From Krasilnikovia cinnamomea (GTDB lineage Bacteria > Actinomycetota > Actinomycetes > Mycobacteriales > Micromonosporaceae): a stretch of 64,000 bases of DNA. Under the pieces are notes generated by a model. That model saw only the letters and a list, made by a program, of their open reading frames with translations, was not told the origin of the DNA and did no database searches. The stretch lies in assembly GCF_004217545.1 (NCBI RefSeq), contig NZ_SHKY01000001.1, positions 1,302,001-1,366,000 of the forward strand, given 5' to 3'. The number at the start of each line of letters is the position of its first letter. Within the stretch, counting starts at the first letter, position 1. Of the stretch, positions 29,611 to 37,496 are shown piece after piece. Position numbers and translations under genes: made by a program.

Positions 29611-30369
29611 ATGGGCAACGGCACGGCCACGGCACGGTTGCCGCTGCGGACCCCACGCCACGGGTACGGGCTGGTGCTGCTGCTGATCGTGGTCACGTAC
29701 GTGCTGGCGCTGCAGGCCGACCTGCCGTGGGTTGTGGCCGTGGTGCTGTTCGTGCAGACCGGGACGGTGTGGCAGGCGTTGCGCGTGTCCGGGGCGCGGC
29801 TGGGCCTGCGGATCGCCGCCTCGGTGGTGTTCGCCCTCGCCCTGGTCCTGGCCGTGGCGGGCCTGTTCACCGACGTCGACACTCTGGCCGGCCTGACGTT
29901 CCTGGCCGGGAGCGCCCTCTACCTGGTCGCGCCGATCTCGATCGTGCTCGACATCGGCTTCCGCCGCGGGGTCGACCAGCAGACGATGTTCGGCGCGCTG
30001 GCCGCGTACCTGCTGATCGGCATGGCGTTCGGCTTCCTCTACGCGTGCCTGGGCGCGCTGCAGCCCGGCCCGCTGTTCGGGGCCAACGGCGACCCGAATA
30101 TGTCGCAGGCGCTGTTCTTCAGCTTCGTCACGATGACCACCACGGGGTACGGCGACCTGGTGCCCGCGGGCAACCCGGCGCAGAGCATCGCGGTGCTGGA
30201 GGCGCTGATCGGCCAGCTGTTCCTGGTGACGGCGGTGGCGAAGGTGGTCGAGAACTGGCGCCCGCGCGGCTGGCACCGCAACGGCGGCTCCGGCGGCGAC
30301 CCCGATCAGGCGGCGGCGGAGCGGCCCGCCCCGGCGGCCGGCCCGGAACCGGCGGCCGACCCGGGCTGA
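29611..30369 (+). CDS. Two-pore-loop type potassium channel protein
   Basis: 252 residues. About five N-terminal helices (about 20-135) precede the pore: FFSFVTMTTTGYGDLVPAGN near residue 175 contains the K+ selectivity filter TTGYGD. A last helix follows (AVLEALIGQLFLVTAV) and then a Pro/Ala/Gly-rich tail. This is the ion_trans_2 pattern of voltage-independent K+ channels. Its 3' end overlaps the convergent phosphodiesterase-like gene by 64 nt. Confidence 0.9.
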   Translation: MGNGTATARLPLRTPRHGYGLVLLLIVVTYVLALQADLPWVVAVVLFVQTGTVWQALRVSGARLGLRIAASVVFALALVLAVAGLFTDVDTLAGLTFLAGSALYLVAPISIVLDIGFRRGVDQQTMFGALAAYLLIGMAFGFLYACLGALQPGPLFGANGDPNMSQALFFSFVTMTTTGYGDLVPAGNPAQSIAVLEALIGQLFLVTAVAKVVENWRPRGWHRNGGSGGDPDQAAAERPAPAAGPEPAADPG

Positions 30370-32330
30370 TCCGGGGCGCGCTGGCCGAGCAGTTCCAGCC
30401 ACCGCACCAGTTGCCGGTGCACCGCGTCGGCGCCGACCAGCTCCTGCTCCACGGGCCACGCGGCCGGGTGGATCAGCACCGGCCGGTTCTGCCAGCCGCC
30501 GAGGCCACCATGGCAGCCGATCAGCTCCTCGAACGCCGCCACCTCCTGCGTGCGCGGGTCGACGACGCTGTTGATCAGCAGGTCGCCGACGTGCGGCAGC
30601 GCGTCGTGGCGGCGCAGGTCGGCGGCGGCCAGCGGCCCGCAGCCCGCCAGCGGGTCGTCACCCTCCACCCGGTCGTCGGCGAGCACCCGCCGCCCCGCGT
30701 GGCCGAGCACGACCGGGCCGAGCTCCCGCGAGCGCACCATCACCCAGCCGATGCCCGGATGCCCGGTCAGCCCCGCCAGCAGCGCCGGATGCCACTCTTC
30801 GATCTCCTCCAGCGTCACCCGGCCGGGATGCCGGGCCAGGTACACCATGGCCAGGTTGCCCGAGGCGGCGACCACCAGCTCCGGCCGCCCGTCATCGACC
30901 GCCACGCCGGCCGGGTCCGGGCCGTCCAGCTTGGGCAGCAGACCCGCCCGCAGCGTACGGGCGCGCCCGGCCTGCTCGTCCTCGGGCGCCACCACGACGC
31001 CGTGCCCGGGCGCCGCGCTGAGCTGCCGTACGAGATCCTCCAGCGCGACACCGTAGCGCTGCAGGAACGTCGCACCCTGGCTCTGCCCGTGATCGGAGAG
31101 CACCACCAGGTGGTACGGGCGCGGCGCCGCCGATGCCAGTTCCTCCAGGGTGGCCAGCACGCTGTCGATGCCCTCCAGCGAGGCCAGCGCCTCCGGCCGG
31201 GCCGGACCGGCGTGGTGGGCGATCTCGTCGTAGTCCACGAAGTCGCAGTAGACCGAGGGCGCCCCGCGCATCATGTGCTCCGCGATGAGCGACAGGTTCA
31301 GGTGCCGCAGCAGCACGTTCGTGAGGCCGCGCAGCAGCACGTACGAGGCGGTGCGCGGGATGCGCGGCTCCACCCGGCGCAGCCGCTGCCGGCGGGCCTG
31401 GTACAGCTCCTTGACGATCTCCCCCACGGTGAGGAACAGCGACCGGGTGAAGCCGAACGGATCGATCAGGTACGCGCCGAGAAACCGCGCCGGACGGCCG
31501 GGCGCCCGCGGCGTCCCCACCGTGCTCATGGTGAGCAGGCTGGTCGGGGCGTCGCCGGAGAAGACGTTGCTGACGCTGACCCCGCCGTCGACCAGCAGTC
31601 CGCGCCCGTCGGTGAGGCGGGACTCGACCAGCGCGCTGTCGCGGGGATGGTTGGTCACGACGAGGCGGCCGGATTCCTTCTCGTACCACCGGAACGCCGG
31701 GACCTGCGCGCTGGCGCCGTGCAGCAGGCCGGCCTGGCTGGCCGGGGTGGTGGCGGGCAGCTCGGCGTGCCATTCGGCGAGGGTGTGGCTGCCGGTGCGC
31801 AGCCACCGGTTCAGGGTCGGCAGGGCGCCGGTGGACAGCGCCATCCGGGCCAGCGGCGCGGACAGCCCGTCGATCTGGATCATCACGACACCGGGCACGT
31901 CGCTGGTGGTGGCGGCCCGCCGGTGGCGGCGGTTGATCCGCAGCAGGTGCCGGGTGACCATTCCCGGCTGACCGGCGGTCACCACCCACAGTCCGCCGCT
32001 GACCAGCGCGCCGTACACCCACGACGCCCAGAAGGCGGGCCAGAACCCGGTGACGTGCAGGCCCGGGGTGACCAGCAGGGCCAGGTAGACGAGCACCGCC
32101 TGGCTCAGCAGCCAGCCGAGGAACACACCGGCCCAGCCGATGCGGGTGACCAGCACCGCGGCGACCGGGCGCAGCGCGGCGCCCAGCGCCCCGAGGACGA
32201 TCGCGGCCAGCAGCACCGCCCAGCCGGAACTGGCCGAGATCCCCGGCAGCAGCCCGATGGTCAGCCCGAGCGCGGCCCAGTCCAGCAGCACGACCGCGAC
32301 CAGGGTGGACACCCGCATCGGCGGTGTCAT
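30306..32330 (-). CDS. Phage-holin-like membrane domain fused to nucleotide pyrophosphatase/phosphatase-like domain
   Basis: 674 residues. The N-terminal ~125 hold four helices of the phage-holin-like type. From about 145 an alkaline-phosphatase-superfamily domain begins (GVVMIQIDGLSAPLARMA), with CDFVDYDEIAHHAGP (about 365) and LVVLSDHGQSQGATF (about 415) as metal-site motifs. It probably hydrolyses phosphodiesters at the membrane. ATG 32330 overlaps the antiporter stop. The C-terminal tail overlaps the K+ channel gene. It is not evidence of a prophage. Confidence 0.85.
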   Translation of the reverse strand: MTPPMRVSTLVAVVLLDWAALGLTIGLLPGISASSGWAVLLAAIVLGALGAALRPVAAVLVTRIGWAGVFLGWLLSQAVLVYLALLVTPGLHVTGFWPAFWASWVYGALVSGGLWVVTAGQPGMVTRHLLRINRRHRRAATTSDVPGVVMIQIDGLSAPLARMALSTGALPTLNRWLRTGSHTLAEWHAELPATTPASQAGLLHGASAQVPAFRWYEKESGRLVVTNHPRDSALVESRLTDGRGLLVDGGVSVSNVFSGDAPTSLLTMSTVGTPRAPGRPARFLGAYLIDPFGFTRSLFLTVGEIVKELYQARRQRLRRVEPRIPRTASYVLLRGLTNVLLRHLNLSLIAEHMMRGAPSVYCDFVDYDEIAHHAGPARPEALASLEGIDSVLATLEELASAAPRPYHLVVLSDHGQSQGATFLQRYGVALEDLVRQLSAAPGHGVVVAPEDEQAGRARTLRAGLLPKLDGPDPAGVAVDDGRPELVVAASGNLAMVYLARHPGRVTLEEIEEWHPALLAGLTGHPGIGWVMVRSRELGPVVLGHAGRRVLADDRVEGDDPLAGCGPLAAADLRRHDALPHVGDLLINSVVDPRTQEVAAFEELIGCHGGLGGWQNRPVLIHPAAWPVEQELVGADAVHRQLVRWLELLGQRAPDQPGSAAGSGPAAGAGRSAAA

Positions 32331-33658
32331 GGGTTCCTCCGCTCGGTGTCGGCCGGGCCGTCCGGCCCGGACCGTTCCGCCGTCGCCGCGGGGGCCGGGT
32401 CCGGCAGCGCGACGGCCGCGGAGGACAGGCGCGCGGCGGGGGCGATGATCTGCCGCCCCGGCGCGTCGGGCGCCGGCTCCCGGCCGCCGAACCGGGCGGC
32501 CAGCGGGCCGGCGCTGACGCCGTGCGCCACCACGCTCAGCAGCACGGTGGCGACGATGACCGCCACCGCCGGGGCGGCTTCGTCGCCCAGCTCCTCGACC
32601 GCCAGCAGCGCGAAGACCACGGAGGCGAGCCCGCGCGGGCCGAACCATCCGATGAACGCCACGGTACGGGGCCCGAGGTGCGCGCCGAGCAGGCTCAGCG
32701 CCACCGGGACCATCCGGATGACCGTGAGACTGAGCACCGCGTACAGCACGATCTGCCAGTCGAGGTGGCCGACCAGCACCGGCACCCCGATGGCGCCGAA
32801 CAGCATCCACACCAGCATGGAGACCAGGCCCGCGGTCTGCTCCACGTAGAAGACCTCCCGTGGCCCGCCCCGCCCGGCGACCCGCCCGAACGCCAGCCCG
32901 GCGACGAACGCGGCGACGAAGCCGTTGCCGTGCGCGGCCACCGACCCCGCGTACGCCAGCAGCGCCAGCGCCAGCACGGCCGGGCCCGCCAGGTTCTCCC
33001 CGGCCCAGCCGCGCCGGGCGGTGGTCCGCAACAGCCAGCCGCCCCCGCCGCCGATCCCGGCGCCGATGAGCGCGCCACCCGCGAGTTGCAGCGCCGCGAC
33101 CAGCAGGGTGCCCGGGCCGCCCGTGCCGTGCTCGGTGGCGGCGGCGCCGGCGAGCGCCAGCACCACGATCGGGGTGACGAACCCGTCGTTCAGGCCGCTC
33201 TCCACGTTGATGATCCGCCGGATGCGTGCCGGGACCGCGGGGTGGCTGATGACGACCGTGCCGAGGGCCGCGTCGGTCGGCGCCAGCGCGGAACCGATGA
33301 ACAGCGCCACCCAGAATCCCGGGGTGCCGAGCAGCCACCAGGCGCACAGGGCACCCAGCATCACGGTCACCGGCAGGGCCAGGCCGAGCAGGCGCCCGTA
33401 GATCCCCGCGTCGCTGCGCAGCTCGCGCAGCCCGACCCGGGCGGCATCGGAGAACAGCACCCAGGTCAGGGTCGCCTCGGTCAGCGCCGCGACGGCGTTG
33501 GTCTCCGCCTGGTGACCGAAGTCGACCAGGTTCGCGAGGACCACGCCGACGCCGACGAAGGCCATCGGAGCGGTCAGGTTGGCCCGCTCCAGCCGCGCCG
33601 CGAACGCTCCCCAGGCGAACAGGACGGCCATGGTCAGTACGAGGGCGCCCGAGGTCAC
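32327..33658 (-). CDS. Cation:proton antiporter (CPA1/NhaP-like)
   Basis: 443 residues with about 12 helices. Key motifs are SALAPTDAALGTVV near residue 122 and ESGLNDGFVTPIVV near 152, the ion-binding core of CPA1 antiporters. A Pro/Ala-rich cytosolic tail of about 60 residues ends the protein. GTG 33658 has no clear ribosome site. It is coupled by ATGA to the next gene. Palindrome site 10 is 33 bp upstream. Confidence 0.9.
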   Translation of the reverse strand: MTSGALVLTMAVLFAWGAFAARLERANLTAPMAFVGVGVVLANLVDFGHQAETNAVAALTEATLTWVLFSDAARVGLRELRSDAGIYGRLLGLALPVTVMLGALCAWWLLGTPGFWVALFIGSALAPTDAALGTVVISHPAVPARIRRIINVESGLNDGFVTPIVVLALAGAAATEHGTGGPGTLLVAALQLAGGALIGAGIGGGGGWLLRTTARRGWAGENLAGPAVLALALLAYAGSVAAHGNGFVAAFVAGLAFGRVAGRGGPREVFYVEQTAGLVSMLVWMLFGAIGVPVLVGHLDWQIVLYAVLSLTVIRMVPVALSLLGAHLGPRTVAFIGWFGPRGLASVVFALLAVEELGDEAAPAVAVIVATVLLSVVAHGVSAGPLAARFGGREPAPDAPGRQIIAPAARLSSAAVALPDPAPAATAERSGPDGPADTERRNP

Positions 33659-33691
33659 ACCTCATGGCACCGAAAACTGCCAGCCGGCGGA

Positions 33692-33708
33692 TCGTCCCGC
33701 GCGAATGA
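33692..33708. promoter_or_regulatory. Island operator-like palindrome, site 10
   Basis: TCGTCC-CGCGC-GAATGA, 33 bp upstream of the antiporter start. A second site (33774) faces the divergent gene. Confidence 0.58.
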
Positions 33709-33773
33709 GCACGGAACCCGCCCGCGGTCACCTCCGTGAACAGCGGGGACACCGGGCCCGGCGGGTGATGTTC

Positions 33774-33790
33774 TCACTCGCGGCGGATGG
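33774..33790. promoter_or_regulatory. Island operator-like palindrome, site 11
   Basis: TCACTC-GCGGC-GGATGG, 110 bp upstream of the DUF7144-type gene at 33901. Confidence 0.52.
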
Positions 33791-33900
33791 CGCGCGGGGC
33801 GCGTACGGGTGGCCAGCATGGAACCGGTCCCCCGGCGTCAGACCAGACGTCCGGCCCGTGCGCCGGGACGCGGAGAAGCAACCGAGGAAAGGTGACACCA

Positions 33901-34350
33901 ATGTCGGAGACTCAGCAGAGACCGACCTATACCGCCAACGCGCCGTACGCGGGGGCGGGTCGCGAACCCACGGCGTGGGTGGGTTTCGTCCTGTTCGCCG
34001 GCATCATGATGCTGATGCTGGGCGGCTTCCAGGTCATGGAGGGCCTGGTCGCCATCTTCCGGGACGAGTACTACCTCGTGACCCGCAACGGCCTGGTCGT
34101 GACCATGGACTACACGGCCTGGGGCTGGACCCACCTGGTCATCGGTCTGGTCGCCATCGCGGCCGGTCTCGGTGTGCTCATGGGCCAGATGTGGGCCCGC
34201 GTGACGGGCATCGTCATCGCGGTCGTCAGCGCCCTGGCGAATCTCGCATTCCTGCCCGCGTACCCCGTCTGGAGCTCCATCGTCATCGCGGTGGACGTCC
34301 TGGTGATCTACGCGCTGGCGGTGCACGGCCGCGAGGTGAAGAGCAGCTGA
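33901..34350 (+). CDS. DUF7144-type four-helix membrane protein
   Basis: 149 residues from ATG 33901, after an AGGAAAGG site. It has the pattern WVGFVLFAGIMMLMLGGFQV, GQMWARVTGIVIAVVSALAN and YALAVHGREV. It is most like 12035, with a less similar copy at 9609. Four helices, function unknown. It starts a plus-strand run with the AI-2E and YihY genes. Confidence 0.85.
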   Translation: MSETQQRPTYTANAPYAGAGREPTAWVGFVLFAGIMMLMLGGFQVMEGLVAIFRDEYYLVTRNGLVVTMDYTAWGWTHLVIGLVAIAAGLGVLMGQMWARVTGIVIAVVSALANLAFLPAYPVWSSIVIAVDVLVIYALAVHGREVKSS

Positions 34351-34391
34351 CGGCACCCCGGCCCGGACAGTCTCGATGAGGGGGTGCACCG

Positions 34392-35591
34392 GTGACCCGG
34401 AGGCCAGGGCGTTACCGTCCCGCCGTCGTTCGGCTTCGTGGACGCGTCGACGGCGCCGTTCCCGGACATCACCTGCTCGGGGACGCGAACGGCGGCGGAT
34501 ACGCCCTGCCTCGCGGGGTCATCGTGCTGCTCGGGCTGGCCGGCACGGTCGTCACGGTGGCCGGTATGCGGGAGGTGGCGAACCTCGTCGCCCCCGTGTT
34601 CCTGGCCCTGATGCTGACCGTCACCGCCAGCCCGCTCAGCACGTGGCTGCGCCGCAAGGGGGCGCCCGCCTGGGCCGCCGGGCTCGCGCTGGTCGCGACG
34701 GTGTACCTGGTGCTGCTCAGCCTGGGCGGCGCCCTGGTGCTGTCCGTGGCCCGGCTGGTCGACCTGCTGCCGCACTATCAGGACAAGTTCGCCCAGCTCC
34801 GCGCGGACACCGCGCAGAGCCTCAGTGATCTGGGCATCGACACTCAGCAGGTGCAGGAGGTCGCCGGGCTGATCCAGCCCAGCAGCGTCACGGACCTGCT
34901 GCAGGCCGTCCTGGGCGGCGTCGTCGGGGCGCTGTCCAACGGGGTCTTCCTGCTGGCCGTGCTGCTGTTCCTCTGCCTGGACGCGGTGCATTTCCCGGCC
35001 CGGCTCGGCACGGCCGCGCGGCAGCGCCCCGAGGTGGTCGGGGCGCTGCGCTCGTTCGCGCAGGGCACCCGGCGTTACCTGCTGGTGTCGACCGTCTTCG
35101 GGCTGATCGTGGCGGTCATCGACACGGGCGTGCTGTGGGCGCTGGGCATCCCGCTGCCGGTGCTGTGGGGGCTGCTGTCGTTCATCACGAACTACATCCC
35201 CAACATCGGCTTCGTCATCGGCCTGATCCCGCCCGCCCTGCTGGGCCTGCTGGAGGGCGGCCCCCGGCTGATGGGCATGGTCATCGTCCTGTACTGCGTC
35301 GTGAATTTCGTGATCCAGTCGGTGATCCAGCCGAAGATCGTCGGTGACGCGGTCGGGCTGTCGGCCACGATGTCGTTCCTGTCCCTGGTGTTCTGGACCT
35401 GGGTGCTCGGGCCGCTCGGCGCGCTGCTGGCGATCCCGCTGAGCCTGCTGGCCAAGGGCCTGCTGGTGGACATCGACCCGGGGACGCGGTGGATGAACTC
35501 GCTCATCTCCAGTGACGGCTCGGCCGGGATGCCCGCCGAGCGCAACGGCCGCGACCGGATCCGGCGCACCGCCGTGGCGCGCCCGGGCTGA
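34392..35591 (+). CDS. AI-2E-family transporter
   Basis: 399 residues from GTG 34392, with GAGGGGG 7 nt upstream. About eight helices occur. Family features are NLVAPVFLALMLTVTASPL (about 60) and SFITNYIPNIGFVIGLIPPAL (about 270). AI-2E proteins export small molecules or act as Na+/H+ antiporters. The 40-residue basic N-terminal extension is less typical. It ends 5 nt before the second YihY gene. Confidence 0.88.
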   Translation: MTRRPGRYRPAVVRLRGRVDGAVPGHHLLGDANGGGYALPRGVIVLLGLAGTVVTVAGMREVANLVAPVFLALMLTVTASPLSTWLRRKGAPAWAAGLALVATVYLVLLSLGGALVLSVARLVDLLPHYQDKFAQLRADTAQSLSDLGIDTQQVQEVAGLIQPSSVTDLLQAVLGGVVGALSNGVFLLAVLLFLCLDAVHFPARLGTAARQRPEVVGALRSFAQGTRRYLLVSTVFGLIVAVIDTGVLWALGIPLPVLWGLLSFITNYIPNIGFVIGLIPPALLGLLEGGPRLMGMVIVLYCVVNFVIQSVIQPKIVGDAVGLSATMSFLSLVFWTWVLGPLGALLAIPLSLLAKGLLVDIDPGTRWMNSLISSDGSAGMPAERNGRDRIRRTAVARPG

Positions 35592-35596
35592 CCGCC

Positions 35597-36625
35597 GTGC
35601 CGCGCGTCCCCGACCGCCCCGGGCCCGCCGCCGCACCCGGCCCGAACGACCCCGAACCCACGCCCGAATCCGCCCGGACCGCCGAATCCCCGGCGCCCCG
35701 TTCCACGGCGGCGTCCGGTCCCGCGGCGGCGGTGGGCGACGACTGGGAGGCCCGGGTCGCGGGGATCCTGGTCGGCCTGCCCCGGCGGCTGCGCCCGCTG
35801 CTGACCTGGCTCGCCAAGCAGTGGGTCGGCCGGATCCTGGCCCGGATCGCGGCCGGGCTCGTCCGGGTGCAGATCTTCGACCGCTCGATGACCCTGGCCG
35901 CCCAGGCGTTCACCTCGATCATCCCGGTGCTGATCCTGATGGGAGCGCTGATCGGTCCCGGTGACAGCAGCCGGCTGATGGAGATCGCCGGCCTGCCCGA
36001 CGCCGCCCGCAGCATGTTCGTCGACGCGGTACGCCAGGGCGAGCTCGGCGCGTTCGGCCTGGTGGGCAGCCTGCTGGTGCTGGTGAGTTCGACCGGGCTG
36101 GCCCGGGCGCTGGCTCGCGCGTACACCGCGGTGTGGGGGGCACGGCAGGCGCCGTCGGGTGCCCGCGCGGCGTGGCGGTGGTTCGCGACCGTGCTGACGC
36201 TGGCCATGTTCATGGTGGGTACGCGGCTGCTGGGCTGGGCCACGCGTGACCTGCCCCTGCCGCACCTGTCGCTGGCTCTGCTGCAGTTCGCCGCGGACTG
36301 CGCCGTCGCCACCCTGTTGCCCTGGCTGGTTCTCGGCAGCGCGGTACGCCCACGCCTGCTGGCCGCCGGCGGCCTGATCTTCGCGCTGGCGATGATCTTC
36401 CTGCGCCCGGCCGGGGAGGTGTTCCTGCCCATCGCGTTGCGCAGCAGCGCCGACCGCTACGGCACCATCGGCGTCGCCTTCGCCTACATCGGCTGGCTCT
36501 ACGTGGTGTCCTTCTGCCTTCTCCTGACCGCCGTCCTCGGACAGGTGATCGCGGAGGACGAGGGGTTTCCCGGCCGCCTGGTCCGCGGCGAACGCCCGCC
36601 CGCGACCGGAGGACCCCTGCGCTGA
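35597..36625 (+). CDS. YihY/BrkB-family membrane protein, second copy
   Basis: 342 residues from GTG 35597. A disordered Pro/Ala-rich start (about 1-45) is followed by QIFDRSMTLAAQAFTSIIPVL (about 95) and GTIGVAFAYIGWLYVVSFCLL (about 300), fitting the YihY/BrkB family, with about six helices. It is distinct from the copy at 2579. The stop of the AI-2E gene is 5 nt upstream, so they are one operon. Confidence 0.85.
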   Translation: MPRVPDRPGPAAAPGPNDPEPTPESARTAESPAPRSTAASGPAAAVGDDWEARVAGILVGLPRRLRPLLTWLAKQWVGRILARIAAGLVRVQIFDRSMTLAAQAFTSIIPVLILMGALIGPGDSSRLMEIAGLPDAARSMFVDAVRQGELGAFGLVGSLLVLVSSTGLARALARAYTAVWGARQAPSGARAAWRWFATVLTLAMFMVGTRLLGWATRDLPLPHLSLALLQFAADCAVATLLPWLVLGSAVRPRLLAAGGLIFALAMIFLRPAGEVFLPIALRSSADRYGTIGVAFAYIGWLYVVSFCLLLTAVLGQVIAEDEGFPGRLVRGERPPATGGPLR

Positions 36626-36631
36626 CGGGTT

Positions 36632-36648
36632 TCATGCGGCGGGGGTGA
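36632..36648. promoter_or_regulatory. Island operator-like palindrome, site 12
   Basis: TCATGC-GGCGG-GGGTGA, 98 bp upstream of the HdeD-family gene. Confidence 0.55.
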
Positions 36649-36746
36649 TGACCGGACCGCGCGCGCGGCGGAGCATCCGGGTCAGGGCAGCTGTCCCGCA
36701 CCGGCCGCCGGCCCCCGGACGGCCACGAAAGTAAGGGGAGACGACG

Positions 36747-37322
36747 ATGACCGTCCATCAAGACTCGGCCGTGCTCGGCTACCCGGCCATTCCGGAGCAC
36801 CGGGACTGGCTGCGCTTGAGCATCGGGGTGTTCGCCTTGCTGATCGGCGTGGCGGCCTTCGCCTGGCCCGACGCCACGGTCCGGGTGATCGGCCTACTGT
36901 TCGGCCTCAACCTGCTGCTGACCGGATCCATCCACGCCGTCATGCTGCTGTTCGTGCCGGGTTACCCGGTGCTGTTCCGCGTGCTGGGCATCACGTTCGG
37001 CGTACTCACCGCGCTGGTCGGCATCCTGTGCCTGCGCAACATCACCGCCTCGCTGGCCCTGCTGCTGGTGATCGTCGCGATCGGCTGGCTGCTGGACGGC
37101 CTGGTTCAGATCTTCATGGCCGTCGGCCGCTACGCCGAGGGCGGGAAGGGCTGGCGGATCGCCTCGGGCCTGATCATGGTGTTGGGTGCGGTCGCGGTGC
37201 TCGTCTGGCCGAAGATCGGCCTGGCCACCTTCGTCTTCGTCGGCGCGACCATCCTGGTCTTCGTCGGCATCGCCCAGATCGTCTCCGCGATCGCGGGAAT
37301 GCGCGCGGCCCGGACCGCCTAG
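36747..37322 (+). CDS. HdeD-family (DUF308) membrane protein
   Basis: 191 residues with six helices in HdeD repeat style (WLRLSIGVFALLIGVAAFAWPDATV; GWLLDGLVQIFMAVG). HdeD proteins are linked to acid resistance, but the function of actinobacterial members is unproven. AAGGGGAG precedes ATG 36747. A 14-bp direct repeat spans its stop codon (about 37310-37337). Confidence 0.88.
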   Translation: MTVHQDSAVLGYPAIPEHRDWLRLSIGVFALLIGVAAFAWPDATVRVIGLLFGLNLLLTGSIHAVMLLFVPGYPVLFRVLGITFGVLTALVGILCLRNITASLALLLVIVAIGWLLDGLVQIFMAVGRYAEGGKGWRIASGLIMVLGAVAVLVWPKIGLATFVFVGATILVFVGIAQIVSAIAGMRAARTA

Positions 37323-37400
37323 CCCGGACCGCCTAGCCCGGATCCGGACCCGGGCGGGCAGCGAGCAGGCCGGGCGGGCGGGAGCGGCCCGGGTGGAAAA

Positions 37401-37417
37401 CCATCCCCGACGGGTGA
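37401..37417. promoter_or_regulatory. Island operator-like palindrome, site 13
   Basis: CCATCC-CCGAC-GGGTGA, 79 bp upstream of the P-type ATPase gene. Confidence 0.55.
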
Positions 37418-37496
37418 GGGGGGCAGGGCCCGGACCCGCGAGCGTGAGCCGCAAGAGCGGGCGGGACCCGCCTGTCCGCATACCAGGGGGCGTGCG

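Noticed and set aside
30306..32330. Prophage remnant because of a holin-like domain
   Set aside because: The helices are fused to a phosphatase-like domain, and no phage gene, integrase or attachment site is nearby.
33787..33900. N-terminal extension of the DUF7144-type gene at 33901
   Set aside because: The upstream part covers palindrome site 11, lacks a ribosome site and has no match to the paralogues; ATG 33901 follows AGGAAAGG.
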